The notes below the pieces were generated by a model. It did not search any database and was not told the origin of the DNA. It was given only the letters and a program-made list of their open reading frames with translations. Position numbers and translations under genes: made by a program. Shown piece after piece: positions 25,867 to 34,107 of a stretch of 64,000 nt of DNA (positions within the stretch are counted from its first letter, which is position 1; each line of letters begins with the position of its first letter). The stretch comes from an uncultured Clostridia bacterium. GTDB taxonomy: Bacteria; Bacillota; Clostridia; Christensenellales; UBA1242. The stretch lies in contig CAKVFE010000001.1 in the NCBI GenBank assembly GCA_934746645.1, positions 372,001 through 436,000 on the forward strand. The letters run 5' to 3'.

Positions 25867-28185
25867 AGTTTTAACTCCTTTTGATTTTACTTGATTAATT
25901 TTATTGATATCCAATTTAGGTTTAAACAAATTAAGTCTTAACGCATTAAGAACAACACACACCGAACTTAGACTCATAGCAAGTGACGCAATCATTGGAT
26001 TAAGTGTCCAACCCAAAATGTGAGAGAACATACCTGTGGCAAGTGGTATACCTATAGTATTGTAGAAAAATGCCCAAAACAAATTTTCTTTTATATCAAC
26101 TATAGTAGCTTTGCCAAGTTGAATACCACTAACCAAACTCATAAGTGAATTGCTTGCCAATATCAAATCAGCAGACAATCCAGCGATATCTGTACCAGAC
26201 CCAATAGCAACTCCAACATTGGCTCTTGTAAGTGCTGGCGAATCATTGATACCATCACCAACCATAGCAACCATATTGCCTTGCTCTTGCAATTTTCTTA
26301 TATATTCTTCTTTATCTTTAGGTAAAACATCAGATATTATCTGGTCTACCCCAACTAAGTTGCCAACCATAGTAGCAGTTGCATTGTTATCTCCAGACAA
26401 CATAATTGTTTTTATACCCATTGCTTTTAGTAAAGATATTGCAGTTTTGCTATCTTCTCGTATGGTATCAGCTATTGCAATAACTCCAATAAACAAATCA
26501 TTTTTCTTTACAAGCATTGTTGTTTTGCCCAACTTTACAAGTTGGTTGTAAGTTAAGACTGCTTCGTTATTTGCGTCAATCACAGATTTTTCAAACATCT
26601 TTAAATTGCCAATAGTATAACTATCATTATTAACTTTACAACTTATACCTTTACCAGACACTTCTTTATAGTCTTTAATGTCCAACTCTGTAGTCTTTTT
26701 TGCATATTCACATATAGCTTGTGCTATAGGGTGATTACTTTTTGATTCGATATTGGCGACAATATTTAAAAATTCTTTTTCATCAATGTTATTATCCAAT
26801 ACTTTTACATCTGTTACAGCAAACTTGCCAGTAGTTATTGTTCCGGTCTTATCTAGCACAACAGTATCTACTTTATGAAGATTTTCAAGAGTTTCGGCAG
26901 ACTTAACCAAAATACCCAATTTAAACATTTTACCTGAGCCAACCATAATAGCCACTGGTGTAGCTAGTCCCAAAGCGCAAGGGCACGAAATAACAAGTAC
27001 CGCCACCATATTGGACAACGCATAACCAATATTATAGCCCAAACACAACCACACTATAAAAGTAATAAGTGCTATGCCCATAACCACTGGGACAAACACT
27101 CCACTTACTTTATCTGCAAGTCTTGATATTGGAGCTTTAGAGTTGCCTGCTTCATCAACAAGTTTAATTATTTCGTTTAAGGTTGTATCTTCTCCAACTT
27201 TTTGTGCTTTGATATGCACAAATCCATTTTTACATATACTACCAGACATTATCTTTTTATTATAGTCTAATTGGACAGGCATAGACTCTCCAGTAATACT
27301 AGATAAATCAAATATTCCATCACCTTTTAATATTGTTCCGTCTATAGGAACAACATCACCTGTCTTGACTATGATAATATCTCCTACTCGTATATCTTTT
27401 GTTTCAATTATTTCTTCTACATCACTATTAAGTCTTAATGCTGTTTTTGGAGTAAGACTAACCAATCCGTCAATGGCACTAGTTGTTTTTAGTTTTGACA
27501 AACTTTCAAAATATTTACCCAATGTAACTAGTGTAAGTATCATTGCTGATGATTCGAAATATAACGAATGCATAAGTGAATGTACTTGCATTGTGTTGCC
27601 ATTGCCTAAATAATAAACAATTAAAAATGTCACAACCATACCATATATAAATGACGCACCCGACCCAATAGATATAAGTGTATCCATATTAGGAGATTTT
27701 TTTAGTAGTGCTTTTACACCTTTGTTAAAGAACTGATAATTGATAACAATAACCGGAATTGTAAGTACCAATTGTATCAATGCAAACACTCCTGCATTGT
27801 TGACACCTTTTAAAAATGTTGGTATTGGCAAACCAATCATACTTCCCATAGAGATATACATAAGTGGCAATAAAAATACCAATGACCATATCAATCTATT
27901 GCGTAACTGCTTACTTTCTTTTATCTTTTCTTGTTTGATTGTTTCCCAAGAACTGGATTTTTGAGTATTAACTTTATCCTGTTTGACACCATAACCACTA
28001 TCAACTACTGCCTTGACTATATCATCAATTTTAGTTTTGGTTTCGTCAAACTCTACATAAGCCACCCCACTAAGCAAATTAACATCTGCTTTTACTACAC
28101 CTTTTACTGAGTTGATAGCTTTAGTAACTGTGTTTTGACAAACAGCACAAGTCATACCTGTAATAATCAATTTTTCTTTTATCAT
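25651..28185 (-). CDS. copA: Copper-exporting P1B-type ATPase with N- and C-terminal HMA domains
   Basis: An 844-residue copper pump of the inner membrane. An N-terminal HMA domain (GMTCAVC, residues 9-15) precedes the eight-helix pump core with the metal-site CPC at 401-403, the phosphorylated Asp445 in DKTGT, the GDGINDSPAL hinge, and the MSLSSV motif of Cu(I) pumps in the last helix. Unusually a second HMA domain (residues 774-844, GMMCGHC) follows the last helix. That domain begins at an in-frame Met with its own AAAAGGAG, described as a separate feature. The gene starts 13 bp after csoR with a weak RBS (AGGTAAG). Confidence 0.93.
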   Translation of the reverse strand: MIKEKLIITGMTCAVCQNTVTKAINSVKGVVKADVNLLSGVAYVEFDETKTKIDDIVKAVVDSGYGVKQDKVNTQKSSSWETIKQEKIKESKQLRNRLIWSLVFLLPLMYISMGSMIGLPIPTFLKGVNNAGVFALIQLVLTIPVIVINYQFFNKGVKALLKKSPNMDTLISIGSGASFIYGMVVTFLIVYYLGNGNTMQVHSLMHSLYFESSAMILTLVTLGKYFESLSKLKTTSAIDGLVSLTPKTALRLNSDVEEIIETKDIRVGDIIIVKTGDVVPIDGTILKGDGIFDLSSITGESMPVQLDYNKKIMSGSICKNGFVHIKAQKVGEDTTLNEIIKLVDEAGNSKAPISRLADKVSGVFVPVVMGIALITFIVWLCLGYNIGYALSNMVAVLVISCPCALGLATPVAIMVGSGKMFKLGILVKSAETLENLHKVDTVVLDKTGTITTGKFAVTDVKVLDNNIDEKEFLNIVANIESKSNHPIAQAICEYAKKTTELDIKDYKEVSGKGISCKVNNDSYTIGNLKMFEKSVIDANNEAVLTYNQLVKLGKTTMLVKKNDLFIGVIAIADTIREDSKTAISLLKAMGIKTIMLSGDNNATATMVGNLVGVDQIISDVLPKDKEEYIRKLQEQGNMVAMVGDGINDSPALTRANVGVAIGSGTDIAGLSADLILASNSLMSLVSGIQLGKATIVDIKENLFWAFFYNTIGIPLATGMFSHILGWTLNPMIASLAMSLSSVCVVLNALRLNLFKPKLDINKINQVKSKGVKTMTKVINIEGMMCGHCVGHVNDALTNVKGVETCEVSLENKNAIVSLNKNVSDKTLKSAVEKAGYKVVSIETK

Positions 28186-28198
28186 ATCTTACCTAGTA

Positions 28199-28507
28199 CT
28201 ATTTTAAATTTTTTATTACTTCCATTGTTTCGTCAATAATATTTTCATCACCATTTTTTATTTTTTCGACTACACAAGTAGATAAATGATTTTTTAATAT
28301 CATCTCTCCTACAGACTTCAACGCTTTTTCACAAGCAGACAACTGGATAAGTATATCAACACAATATCTATTGTCTTCCACCATACTTTTTATCCCATTA
28401 ACTTGTCCATTGATACGATTGAGTCTATTAGTAATAGTTTTTACCAAATTTTCATCTCTATTATCACTTTTGTGTCTAGCACAACAATTTTCATTATTTT
28501 CTTTCAT
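28199..28507 (-). CDS. csoR: Copper-sensing repressor CsoR
   Basis: A 102-residue CsoR/RcnR family repressor. It is all helical, with the Cu(I) triad Cys49, His74, Cys78 at exactly the C-x24-H-x3-C spacing of copper-type CsoR. The N-terminus is Cys/His-bearing (CCARH), perhaps a second metal site. It heads the operon with copA 13 bp downstream. The palindromic operator overlaps its own start region, so it should be autoregulated and released by copper. Confidence 0.92.
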   Translation of the reverse strand: MKENNENCCARHKSDNRDENLVKTITNRLNRINGQVNGIKSMVEDNRYCVDILIQLSACEKALKSVGEMILKNHLSTCVVEKIKNGDENIIDETMEVIKNLK

Positions 28508-28510
28508 AAA

Positions 28511-28529
28511 TATACCCCCTAGTGGTATA
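28511..28529. promoter_or_regulatory. CsoR operator
   Basis: TATACCCCCTAGTGGTATA is a palindrome of the CsoR type (TACC...GGTA around a G/C core) in otherwise AT-only DNA. On the minus strand its AGGGGG also serves as the csoR ribosome binding site, 7 bases before the ATG, so the repressor site covers both the transcript start and the RBS. Confidence 0.8.
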
Positions 28530-28533
28530 TATA

Positions 28534-28561
28534 AGTATAGTCAATATATTTTAAAAGTCAA
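28534..28561 (-). promoter_or_regulatory. SigA promoter of csoR-copA
   Basis: TTGACT (28556-28561) and TATACT (28534-28539) on the minus strand, spacing 16. The operator lies directly downstream at the expected start point. Confidence 0.65.
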
Positions 28562-28700
28562 TAAATTTTTAAGATGATTGACTCAATATAATATTAGCAA
28601 TTTAAACACCACAGCAAAAGACTTTGAATATTGATAAGAAACAGATATACTTAAAATATAAAACAATAAAATAAAAAATAAACATTAAATAAGGATTACA

Positions 28701-29549
28701 ATGGTTAAAACAAACAATTATTTTGGATTGAGTAAAGCAGGAAGACAATGGAATGAAGACGCTTACGGAATAAGTGAAAAATATGGTTTTGTATTAGACG
28801 GAGCGACTGTATTAAGTGGCGAACACTACACTTCTAGTGAAAGTGATGCAAAATGGTATTCTAACAAATGGGCTGAATACTTAAAAGAAAACATAAACAA
28901 TGACGAAAGTATTTTTGACATACTTACAAAAGGTAATGATAAAATAATTGGCGAGTACAAAGCTATAGTCAATAAAGAAGATATAATTGACTACCCAAGT
29001 TGTACTTGTGCATTATATAGAGAAGTTGGAGATGAAATTGAGTTTTTTGTAATTGGAGATTCGGCTATTTTAATAGAATCTTCTTCAAATCATTATTTTG
29101 CCATTGAAGACACAAGAAATAAAGCCAATGATGGTATAGTAATCAATATGCTAACTCAAATAGCTAGAGATGAACACAAACCACTAATTGAAACAATAAA
29201 AAATCATCCGGAAGTAGTAAGAAAAACTAGAAAAAACAAAAACAGTTTGGGACACTATTTTGTTTTATCGGACAATACACAAGCTATATTAAATGGTATA
29301 TCTTACAGAATGCCTAAAAAGTATATCAATAAGATAATCGCCATAACTGATGGTTATGCACAAGTATACGATACTATGTACATAATGACTTTAGAAAAAA
29401 TGATATCAAAGATTAATACTTATGATGACGCATTAAAAATATACAACAAACTATACAAAGCACAAGATAAAGACAACACTTGCGACAAGCACCCAAGACA
29501 CAAACTTAGAGATGACGCAACAATAGTATGTAGTATAATTAATAAATAA
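28701..29549 (+). CDS. PP2C-like Ser/Thr protein phosphatase
   Basis: A 282-residue protein with the PPM/PP2C metal-binding scaffold. It has an N-terminal KAGRQWNEDAYG (standing for the usual NED), VLDGATVL (DG), the FFVIGDSAIL strand, IIAITDGYAQ, and the C-terminal RDDATIV. These acidic residues bind Mn/Mg and catalyse phosphate removal. The region between residues 130 and 210 is longer and less conserved than in Stp-type phosphatases. No kinase gene lies nearby, and its substrate is unknown. AAGGA precedes the ATG. It reads away from the csoR operon. Confidence 0.75.
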   Translation: MVKTNNYFGLSKAGRQWNEDAYGISEKYGFVLDGATVLSGEHYTSSESDAKWYSNKWAEYLKENINNDESIFDILTKGNDKIIGEYKAIVNKEDIIDYPSCTCALYREVGDEIEFFVIGDSAILIESSSNHYFAIEDTRNKANDGIVINMLTQIARDEHKPLIETIKNHPEVVRKTRKNKNSLGHYFVLSDNTQAILNGISYRMPKKYINKIIAITDGYAQVYDTMYIMTLEKMISKINTYDDALKIYNKLYKAQDKDNTCDKHPRHKLRDDATIVCSIINK

Positions 29550-29704
29550 GTATTATAAGTAATATATATAACATATAATACACACAATAAAATATACACT
29601 TACAAAGTTAAAAACTATTTAACAAAACTAGATTAATTTATAATACTCCCCCTTGAAAACGCAATTTATATGTGATATAATAATTGTAAATTATGAGGTG
29701 AAAT

Positions 29705-30361
29705 ATGAAAAAAGATAGATTATTAAGAAGATATGTATGGATGTTGAGTGAAGCAAATCACACTAGTGATTATAGACCAAATGCTGTTAAAGAATTTATG
29801 TTCCACAACAGATGCAAAAAAGCATTGGCAAAATTGCAAGATGCTGGTATGTCAACAAGAATGTTTATGCGTGAAGAATATAACAATGAAAATATTGAAA
29901 GTCATTACAAAATGATATTAGAATTTATTGAAAAAGGAATTATTTGCAGTGAAGATTTAAAATATGTAATGAAAATAGATAGATTTATGGACTGCACTAA
30001 CGAATTATTAAAATCAAACACTTCCAACGAAGATAAACTTGTTTTGCCTGAGTTAGAAAAAAATGACAATGCAATTTATTTTAATGACAAAATAAACGAT
30101 GTAGATGGCGATATTAAGTTAAAAAATTATAAAAACATTGATGTAGATGTTATAGCTAGAAATGCTGTTAAATTAGCTTTCAATAAAAATAGTGTTAAAG
30201 ATAAAAATGAAGAATTACGCAATTATGTAGCCAACAAAAAAGCTAATGCTCAAAGCAAATTGAATAAAGAACAAATTGAAAAAGCTAATGCTCAAAGAGT
30301 TTTAAGCGAAACTGAAAAAGAAATCATTCAATCTAACACTAAAAACGATTTAATGATGTAA
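29705..30361 (+). CDS. Hypothetical charged protein with ANAQ repeats
   Basis: I do not recognise this 218-residue protein. It is soluble, highly charged and predicted helical. Near the C-terminus the motif KANAQS/R occurs twice (about residues 180 and 196), within a likely coiled coil (residues 160-210). GAGGTG precedes the ATG and a strong terminator follows. It lies 155 bp downstream of the PP2C gene on the same strand and may share its transcript, as I see no terminator between them. Confidence 0.5.
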   Translation: MKKDRLLRRYVWMLSEANHTSDYRPNAVKEFMFHNRCKKALAKLQDAGMSTRMFMREEYNNENIESHYKMILEFIEKGIICSEDLKYVMKIDRFMDCTNELLKSNTSNEDKLVLPELEKNDNAIYFNDKINDVDGDIKLKNYKNIDVDVIARNAVKLAFNKNSVKDKNEELRNYVANKKANAQSKLNKEQIEKANAQRVLSETEKEIIQSNTKNDLMM

Positions 30362-30373
30362 TAAAATAAATAG

Positions 30374-30405
30374 AAAAAAAGAACACAATATAGTGTTCTT
30401 TTTTC
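30374..30405 (+). terminator. Bidirectional terminator
   Basis: AAAAAAGAACAC and GTGTTCTTTTTT form a perfect 12-bp stem around AATATA. It serves the charged-protein gene (+) and the isochorismatase-like gene (-). Confidence 0.88.
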
Positions 30406-30421
30406 GTTTAATAATTAAAAT

Positions 30422-30901
30422 TTATCTTATACACTTTTTGCCAAATTGGTTGGTAATAATATTTAAGGCACTTTGTTCTAAAGTTTTGCTTGTGCTTGAA
30501 GCAACATAGTCTTTTAATAATACAGGCACAATGCTATTATCAAACAATTGAAACATAATTGACAACACACACGCATCAATATCTGTACCACAAATATCCA
30601 TACTAGTTATATTTAATTGTTTCAATTTTTTAATTTGGCTATTTTTTAATCCATAGCCATTTTTAACAAATGTAGTTGAGTTGGGCAAAACATCAACAGC
30701 CATTTGTCTTTCTTCTTTATTTATCATTAAATCCCAGTTTAAAAAATTGATATAAAAGCTATTTTTATGATTATAAAATTTTGTGTAAAAGACATTGTCA
30801 TACTTTTCTGTTTTTAATAAGTTATTGATTTTATCTATTAAAAAACTATTGTTTTCATTGATAAATCCTTTTTGCATATCTACGACTAATAAATTTCTCA
30901 T
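30422..30901 (-). CDS. Isochorismatase-family cysteine hydrolase
   Basis: A 159-residue hydrolase with the family's catalytic triad Asp8 (VDMQ), Lys80 (FVKNGYG) and Cys111 (GTDIDACV), including the cis-peptide region before the cysteine. Relatives include nicotinamidases and general amide hydrolases; it lacks the metal-binding Asp-His set I would expect for a clear nicotinamidase. It ends the unit that begins with the HAD hydrolase 5 bp upstream, so the two are probably co-translated. GAGGAATAAAAAAT precedes the ATG. Confidence 0.8.
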   Translation of the reverse strand: MRNLLVVDMQKGFINENNSFLIDKINNLLKTEKYDNVFYTKFYNHKNSFYINFLNWDLMINKEERQMAVDVLPNSTTFVKNGYGLKNSQIKKLKQLNITSMDICGTDIDACVLSIMFQLFDNSIVPVLLKDYVASSTSKTLEQSALNIITNQFGKKCIR

Positions 30902-30906
30902 ATTTT

Positions 30907-31509
30907 TTATTCCTCAAAATTGTGATTATATATATCTTTAAGACTACTAACCTGCAAATATTTTGCACCAAGTTGTTGAGCAGGTTTAATATCAGACAAA
31001 TAACTATCCCCAATCACAATAACATCATTATTTTCTACATTTTCTAATTGCATTATTTTTTCATACCAATCTTTTTTGGACACTTGCAAATTTGTTTTTG
31101 CATTAAAGAATATATCTTTAAAATACTTATCATCAACCCCATATTTTTTAAGTGCAATCCTTATAGTATTGCTAGGTGTGTTGGACACAATATACAGATG
31201 ATGTTTTTTAGATAATTGTTTTAAATATTCATTATCTATAAATGTTATATTTTCGCCATTGTATTCGTATGGGTTTTCAATTAAATAATCTATTAATGGT
31301 TGTGATGTTCCATTTTCTTTTATCAAACCTTCACAAATATATCTATCATCAAGATATTCTGCATTGACATATTTGTTGATAAAATTGTTTTTAGCTTTTT
31401 CAGATACAAAATATGTATCTAAAAATTTAGTCATATAATTATCCCAATCATTCCACACATTGCCATTGTACAATGTATTGTCAAAATCAAATATTATTAC
31501 TTTTTCCAT
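30907..31509 (-). CDS. HAD-superfamily hydrolase
   Basis: A 200-residue HAD phosphatase with motif I DFDNT (Asp8 and Asp10), motif II Ser/Thr in LYIVSNTPSN, the Lys of motif III in the SKKDWYEKI stretch, and motif IV VIVIGDSYLSD. The cap is a small helical insertion (residues 15-85). It acts on small phosphorylated metabolites; the substrate is unknown. It forms a two-gene unit with the isochorismatase-like gene. Confidence 0.8.
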   Translation of the reverse strand: MEKVIIFDFDNTLYNGNVWNDWDNYMTKFLDTYFVSEKAKNNFINKYVNAEYLDDRYICEGLIKENGTSQPLIDYLIENPYEYNGENITFIDNEYLKQLSKKHHLYIVSNTPSNTIRIALKKYGVDDKYFKDIFFNAKTNLQVSKKDWYEKIMQLENVENNDVIVIGDSYLSDIKPAQQLGAKYLQVSSLKDIYNHNFEE

Positions 31510-31545
31510 ACATTACTACCCGTTATCTATTTTCTATAGTTATTA

Positions 31546-31590
31546 AATAAAAAGCCCTTGAAAGTGCCTAAAAGTTAGGGATTCAAGGGA
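31546..31590 (-). terminator. Terminator of the tRNA-Thr transcript
   Basis: On the minus strand CCCTTGAA pairs with TTCAAGGG across a loop that holds a second pairing (CCCTAA with TTAGG), then CTTTTT. It starts about 10 bp after the tRNA CCA end. Confidence 0.8.
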
Positions 31591-31598
31591 TTATAAAA

Positions 31599-31674
31599 TG
31601 GAGCTGATGACGGGACTTGAACCCGTGGCCTCTGCCTTACCAAGGCAGTGCGCTACCGACTGTGCCACATCAGC
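31599..31674 (-). tRNA. tRNA-Thr (anticodon GGT)
   Basis: A 76-nt cloverleaf with CCA encoded. The acceptor stem is GCTGATG/CATCAGC with discriminator T. The anticodon stem CTGCC/GGCAG encloses TTGGTAA, giving anticodon GGT for ACC/ACT threonine codons. The T arm is ACGGG-TTCAAGT-CCCGT. It is a lone tRNA with its own terminator. Confidence 0.96.
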
Positions 31675-31963
31675 ATATACAAATATTTTACGATTTTTAT
31701 CTAATTTACATTTTTACTATCATAATCTTATATATAAATATAGACAAAAAAATAGTTAAATTAAACTTAAAAACCAAAAATATTATAATAATAGAGATGT
31801 CTGTTGTCAAGCATTTGTAATTATTAAATTTATATTGATTATTATCGCTTACAACTTAAAATATATTAAGTATTAATAACACACTTAAATGCCTATTGTT
31901 TTTATGGTTTTTTTATGTTATACTATTTATAATAAAATTATGTTTTAATATTGGAGTACTAAT

Positions 31964-33778
31964 ATGAGAAATATTTCAAAAAGGAATGTATACGCTCTAC
32001 ACAAAAAGGTTTCACTTTTAGGCCCTAAATATGTTTTATGGGAAAGAGATATGGACCACGGATTTCAAACCTATCACGGTGAAGAACCTACAAATAAAAG
32101 TTTTTATAAAAATGTAAGTCTTGACTACAATAGAATGTCTAGAAAATGGTCAATTAAAACTAAAGACAAAACAAAATACACAACTTCTGAAATCTTCACT
32201 TTAGGCTTTAACAACACTACTCACTATTTTCAAGATTCAGAAAGCAATTTGTTTTATTTCTTTAGAGATGGTGTGGTAAAAGGTCCTTTTAAAGATATAT
32301 TGCTATGTGACGAAATTGATAAAATTAATAAACGAGAATACACAGTTGTTGATACAAAAACCAATAGACTATACAAAGTGGACAATGACACATTGGAATT
32401 GACTGATATGCAAACAACATACATCAATGACCACCTTCTAAAACATGACAATGGTAAGTATGCTTATATGGAGAACAATGTCAATGTAACTGGTTTTGTA
32501 TTTGATAGTGACAAAATTAAACGCCATGCATGGGAATCACGCTTTGAAGTCTACTCAGAAAACGATACCGATTTACACATTATTAAAAATGGAAAAGAAT
32601 GTGCATTTTTAAAAAATTATGGTGTTGAGAATTTAAAAGTATACTCTAATTATTCCGATTATTTTGATCACGGAAATTTATTAGTAGTTACCACTACCAA
32701 CAATGCAACAATATTGGATCAAACAACTAGAGAAGTACTTTTCTCAACAACATCTCCTGTAGATAAAATATTGAAAGATGACACTATGGTTGTATTTGTT
32801 CAAGGCGACAAGAGTATTTGTGCTTGTAGCAAAAAGACAAACGAAGAATCCAAGACATTTAGCACAACAGTAAAAACAGTACCTTATCAAGTTGTAGATA
32901 TACAAAATGAATCAATGTATGCTAAAGATAAAAATGGTAAATATGGTATAATCTCTATTCAAGACGACAAAAATGTAAAGAGTACCAAATTTATCTATGA
33001 TGACCCAACAAAAGTAGATAGTAAAAATAAAACCTTCTTACCTATTATTAAAGATGGCAAAATGGGACTATTTAATACTAAAAGCCAACAAATAGAAGTA
33101 GAACCTTTCTGTAAAAATATATATTTAAATGAATTTACAACTTTAGACAACTATGTTGGAGGCGACTTATACAGATTTGTGTTTGAAGACAAAAATGGTA
33201 AATTTGGTGTAGTAAACAACAAAAATAATATTGTAGTTACTCCAGTACTTGACAGAACAGATGAAAAACACGGTCCTATTTCAGAATTTAGATATAAAGA
33301 TAGCAACAAAATAGTTTATATTGAACCTGCATCTCAAAATCTATTTGCTAAACCTGGACAAGTTAAGATGTGCGTTGATAGAACTGGTTATTCATATTCG
33401 TCTAAAGATAAGTATGGTGAAGCAGACAAATTGTTTGGTGCTACAATGGGTGGACTTGCTTTAGGTCCTGTAGGTGCTGTTTTGGCTTATGGATTAATGT
33501 CTGAGCAAAAAACAACTTATGCATCTTCTTACCCTTCTAGTGATTATATTTCGCTTGATGTTTCACTACCAGAAGAATTTAAAACTCATATACATCTAGA
33601 CGCAGCAAATATGGAATCAACCGAATTTGTTGAAGATGATATTCCACTAGACACATTAACAATGAAACAATACCTTGAAGTTGTAGACAAAATTGAAAAA
33701 ACTAATAGTTTAAATAAATCTAAACAAAAAACAACTTCTACTAAAAATATCACAAAAGACAACGGAAAAAGTATGTAA
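31964..33778 (+). CDS. WG-repeat-like protein with hydrophobic glycine-rich segment
   Basis: A 604-residue protein without a signal peptide. Its middle holds weak WG/KWG-type beta repeats: KDKNGKYGIISIQD, KDGKMGLFNTKSQQ and EDKNGKFGVVNNKNNIV, roughly residues 320-430. Residues about 487-512 (KLFGATMGGLALGPVGAVLAYG) resemble a glycine-zipper membrane-insertion or pore-like helix, and a Lys/Thr-rich tail follows. The combination is not a family I can name. GGAG precedes the ATG and a strong terminator follows. It may be a self-associating or membrane-associated protein, which is inference only. Confidence 0.55.
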   Translation: MRNISKRNVYALHKKVSLLGPKYVLWERDMDHGFQTYHGEEPTNKSFYKNVSLDYNRMSRKWSIKTKDKTKYTTSEIFTLGFNNTTHYFQDSESNLFYFFRDGVVKGPFKDILLCDEIDKINKREYTVVDTKTNRLYKVDNDTLELTDMQTTYINDHLLKHDNGKYAYMENNVNVTGFVFDSDKIKRHAWESRFEVYSENDTDLHIIKNGKECAFLKNYGVENLKVYSNYSDYFDHGNLLVVTTTNNATILDQTTREVLFSTTSPVDKILKDDTMVVFVQGDKSICACSKKTNEESKTFSTTVKTVPYQVVDIQNESMYAKDKNGKYGIISIQDDKNVKSTKFIYDDPTKVDSKNKTFLPIIKDGKMGLFNTKSQQIEVEPFCKNIYLNEFTTLDNYVGGDLYRFVFEDKNGKFGVVNNKNNIVVTPVLDRTDEKHGPISEFRYKDSNKIVYIEPASQNLFAKPGQVKMCVDRTGYSYSSKDKYGEADKLFGATMGGLALGPVGAVLAYGLMSEQKTTYASSYPSSDYISLDVSLPEEFKTHIHLDAANMESTEFVEDDIPLDTLTMKQYLEVVDKIEKTNSLNKSKQKTTSTKNITKDNGKSM

Positions 33779-33779
33779 A

Positions 33780-33811
33780 TAAAAATCCACTATTTCTAGT
33801 GGATTTTTTAT
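33780..33811 (+). terminator. Terminator of the WG-repeat-like gene
   Basis: AAAAATCCACTA and TAGTGGATTTTT form a perfect 12-bp stem with loop TTTC and a T run on the plus strand. Confidence 0.9.
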
Positions 33812-34011
33812 TATTAATAATCATTATAGATAACTTTTAAAATCGTTTTATAAAAAAGATTTATATATTTTTTAAGCAATTAACTAACAAAATAAATGGA
33901 ACTTTTTAATTGGAACTATTAAACATAAAAATATTATTATAATGGCTTATATAATTAACTTATATTAATGATTAATTATTGTTATTTATATTAATGATTT
34001 TATAGAATAAA
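33811..34011. other. AT-rich spacer, no gene seen
   Basis: A low-complexity stretch between two convergent genes, with TTATATTAATGATT repeated near 33958-33972 and 33986-33999. No open frame with an RBS. Confidence 0.4.
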
Positions 34012-34106
34012 AAAAGGACTATGATGTCACAATGCATTGTGAAAGTTGCAATGAGCAACTTTAAAATTTAACTGGAAAGTTAAATTTTAACATCATAGTC
34101 TTTTTT
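34011..34106 (-). repeat. Cloverleaf-like three-hairpin element acting as terminator
   Basis: An outer stem GACTATGATGT/ACATCATAGTC (34017-34027 with 34090-34100) encloses three hairpins. The first is CACAA/TTGTG (34028-34041), the second is AAAGTTGC/GCAACTTT with a 5-base loop (34042-34062), and the third is AAAATTTAAC/GTTAAATTTT (34063-34088). T runs flank both sides, so it ends the DUF692-like gene on the minus strand. The layout and the TGATGyCA, TTGCnnnnnGCAACTT and AACATCA blocks recur at 51539-51602 and 51676-51750. Confidence 0.75.
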
Positions 34107-34107
34107 A

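Noticed and set aside
31617..31820. Plus-strand open frame over the tRNA
   Set aside because: It crosses the tRNA-Thr gene on the opposite strand, with no RBS.
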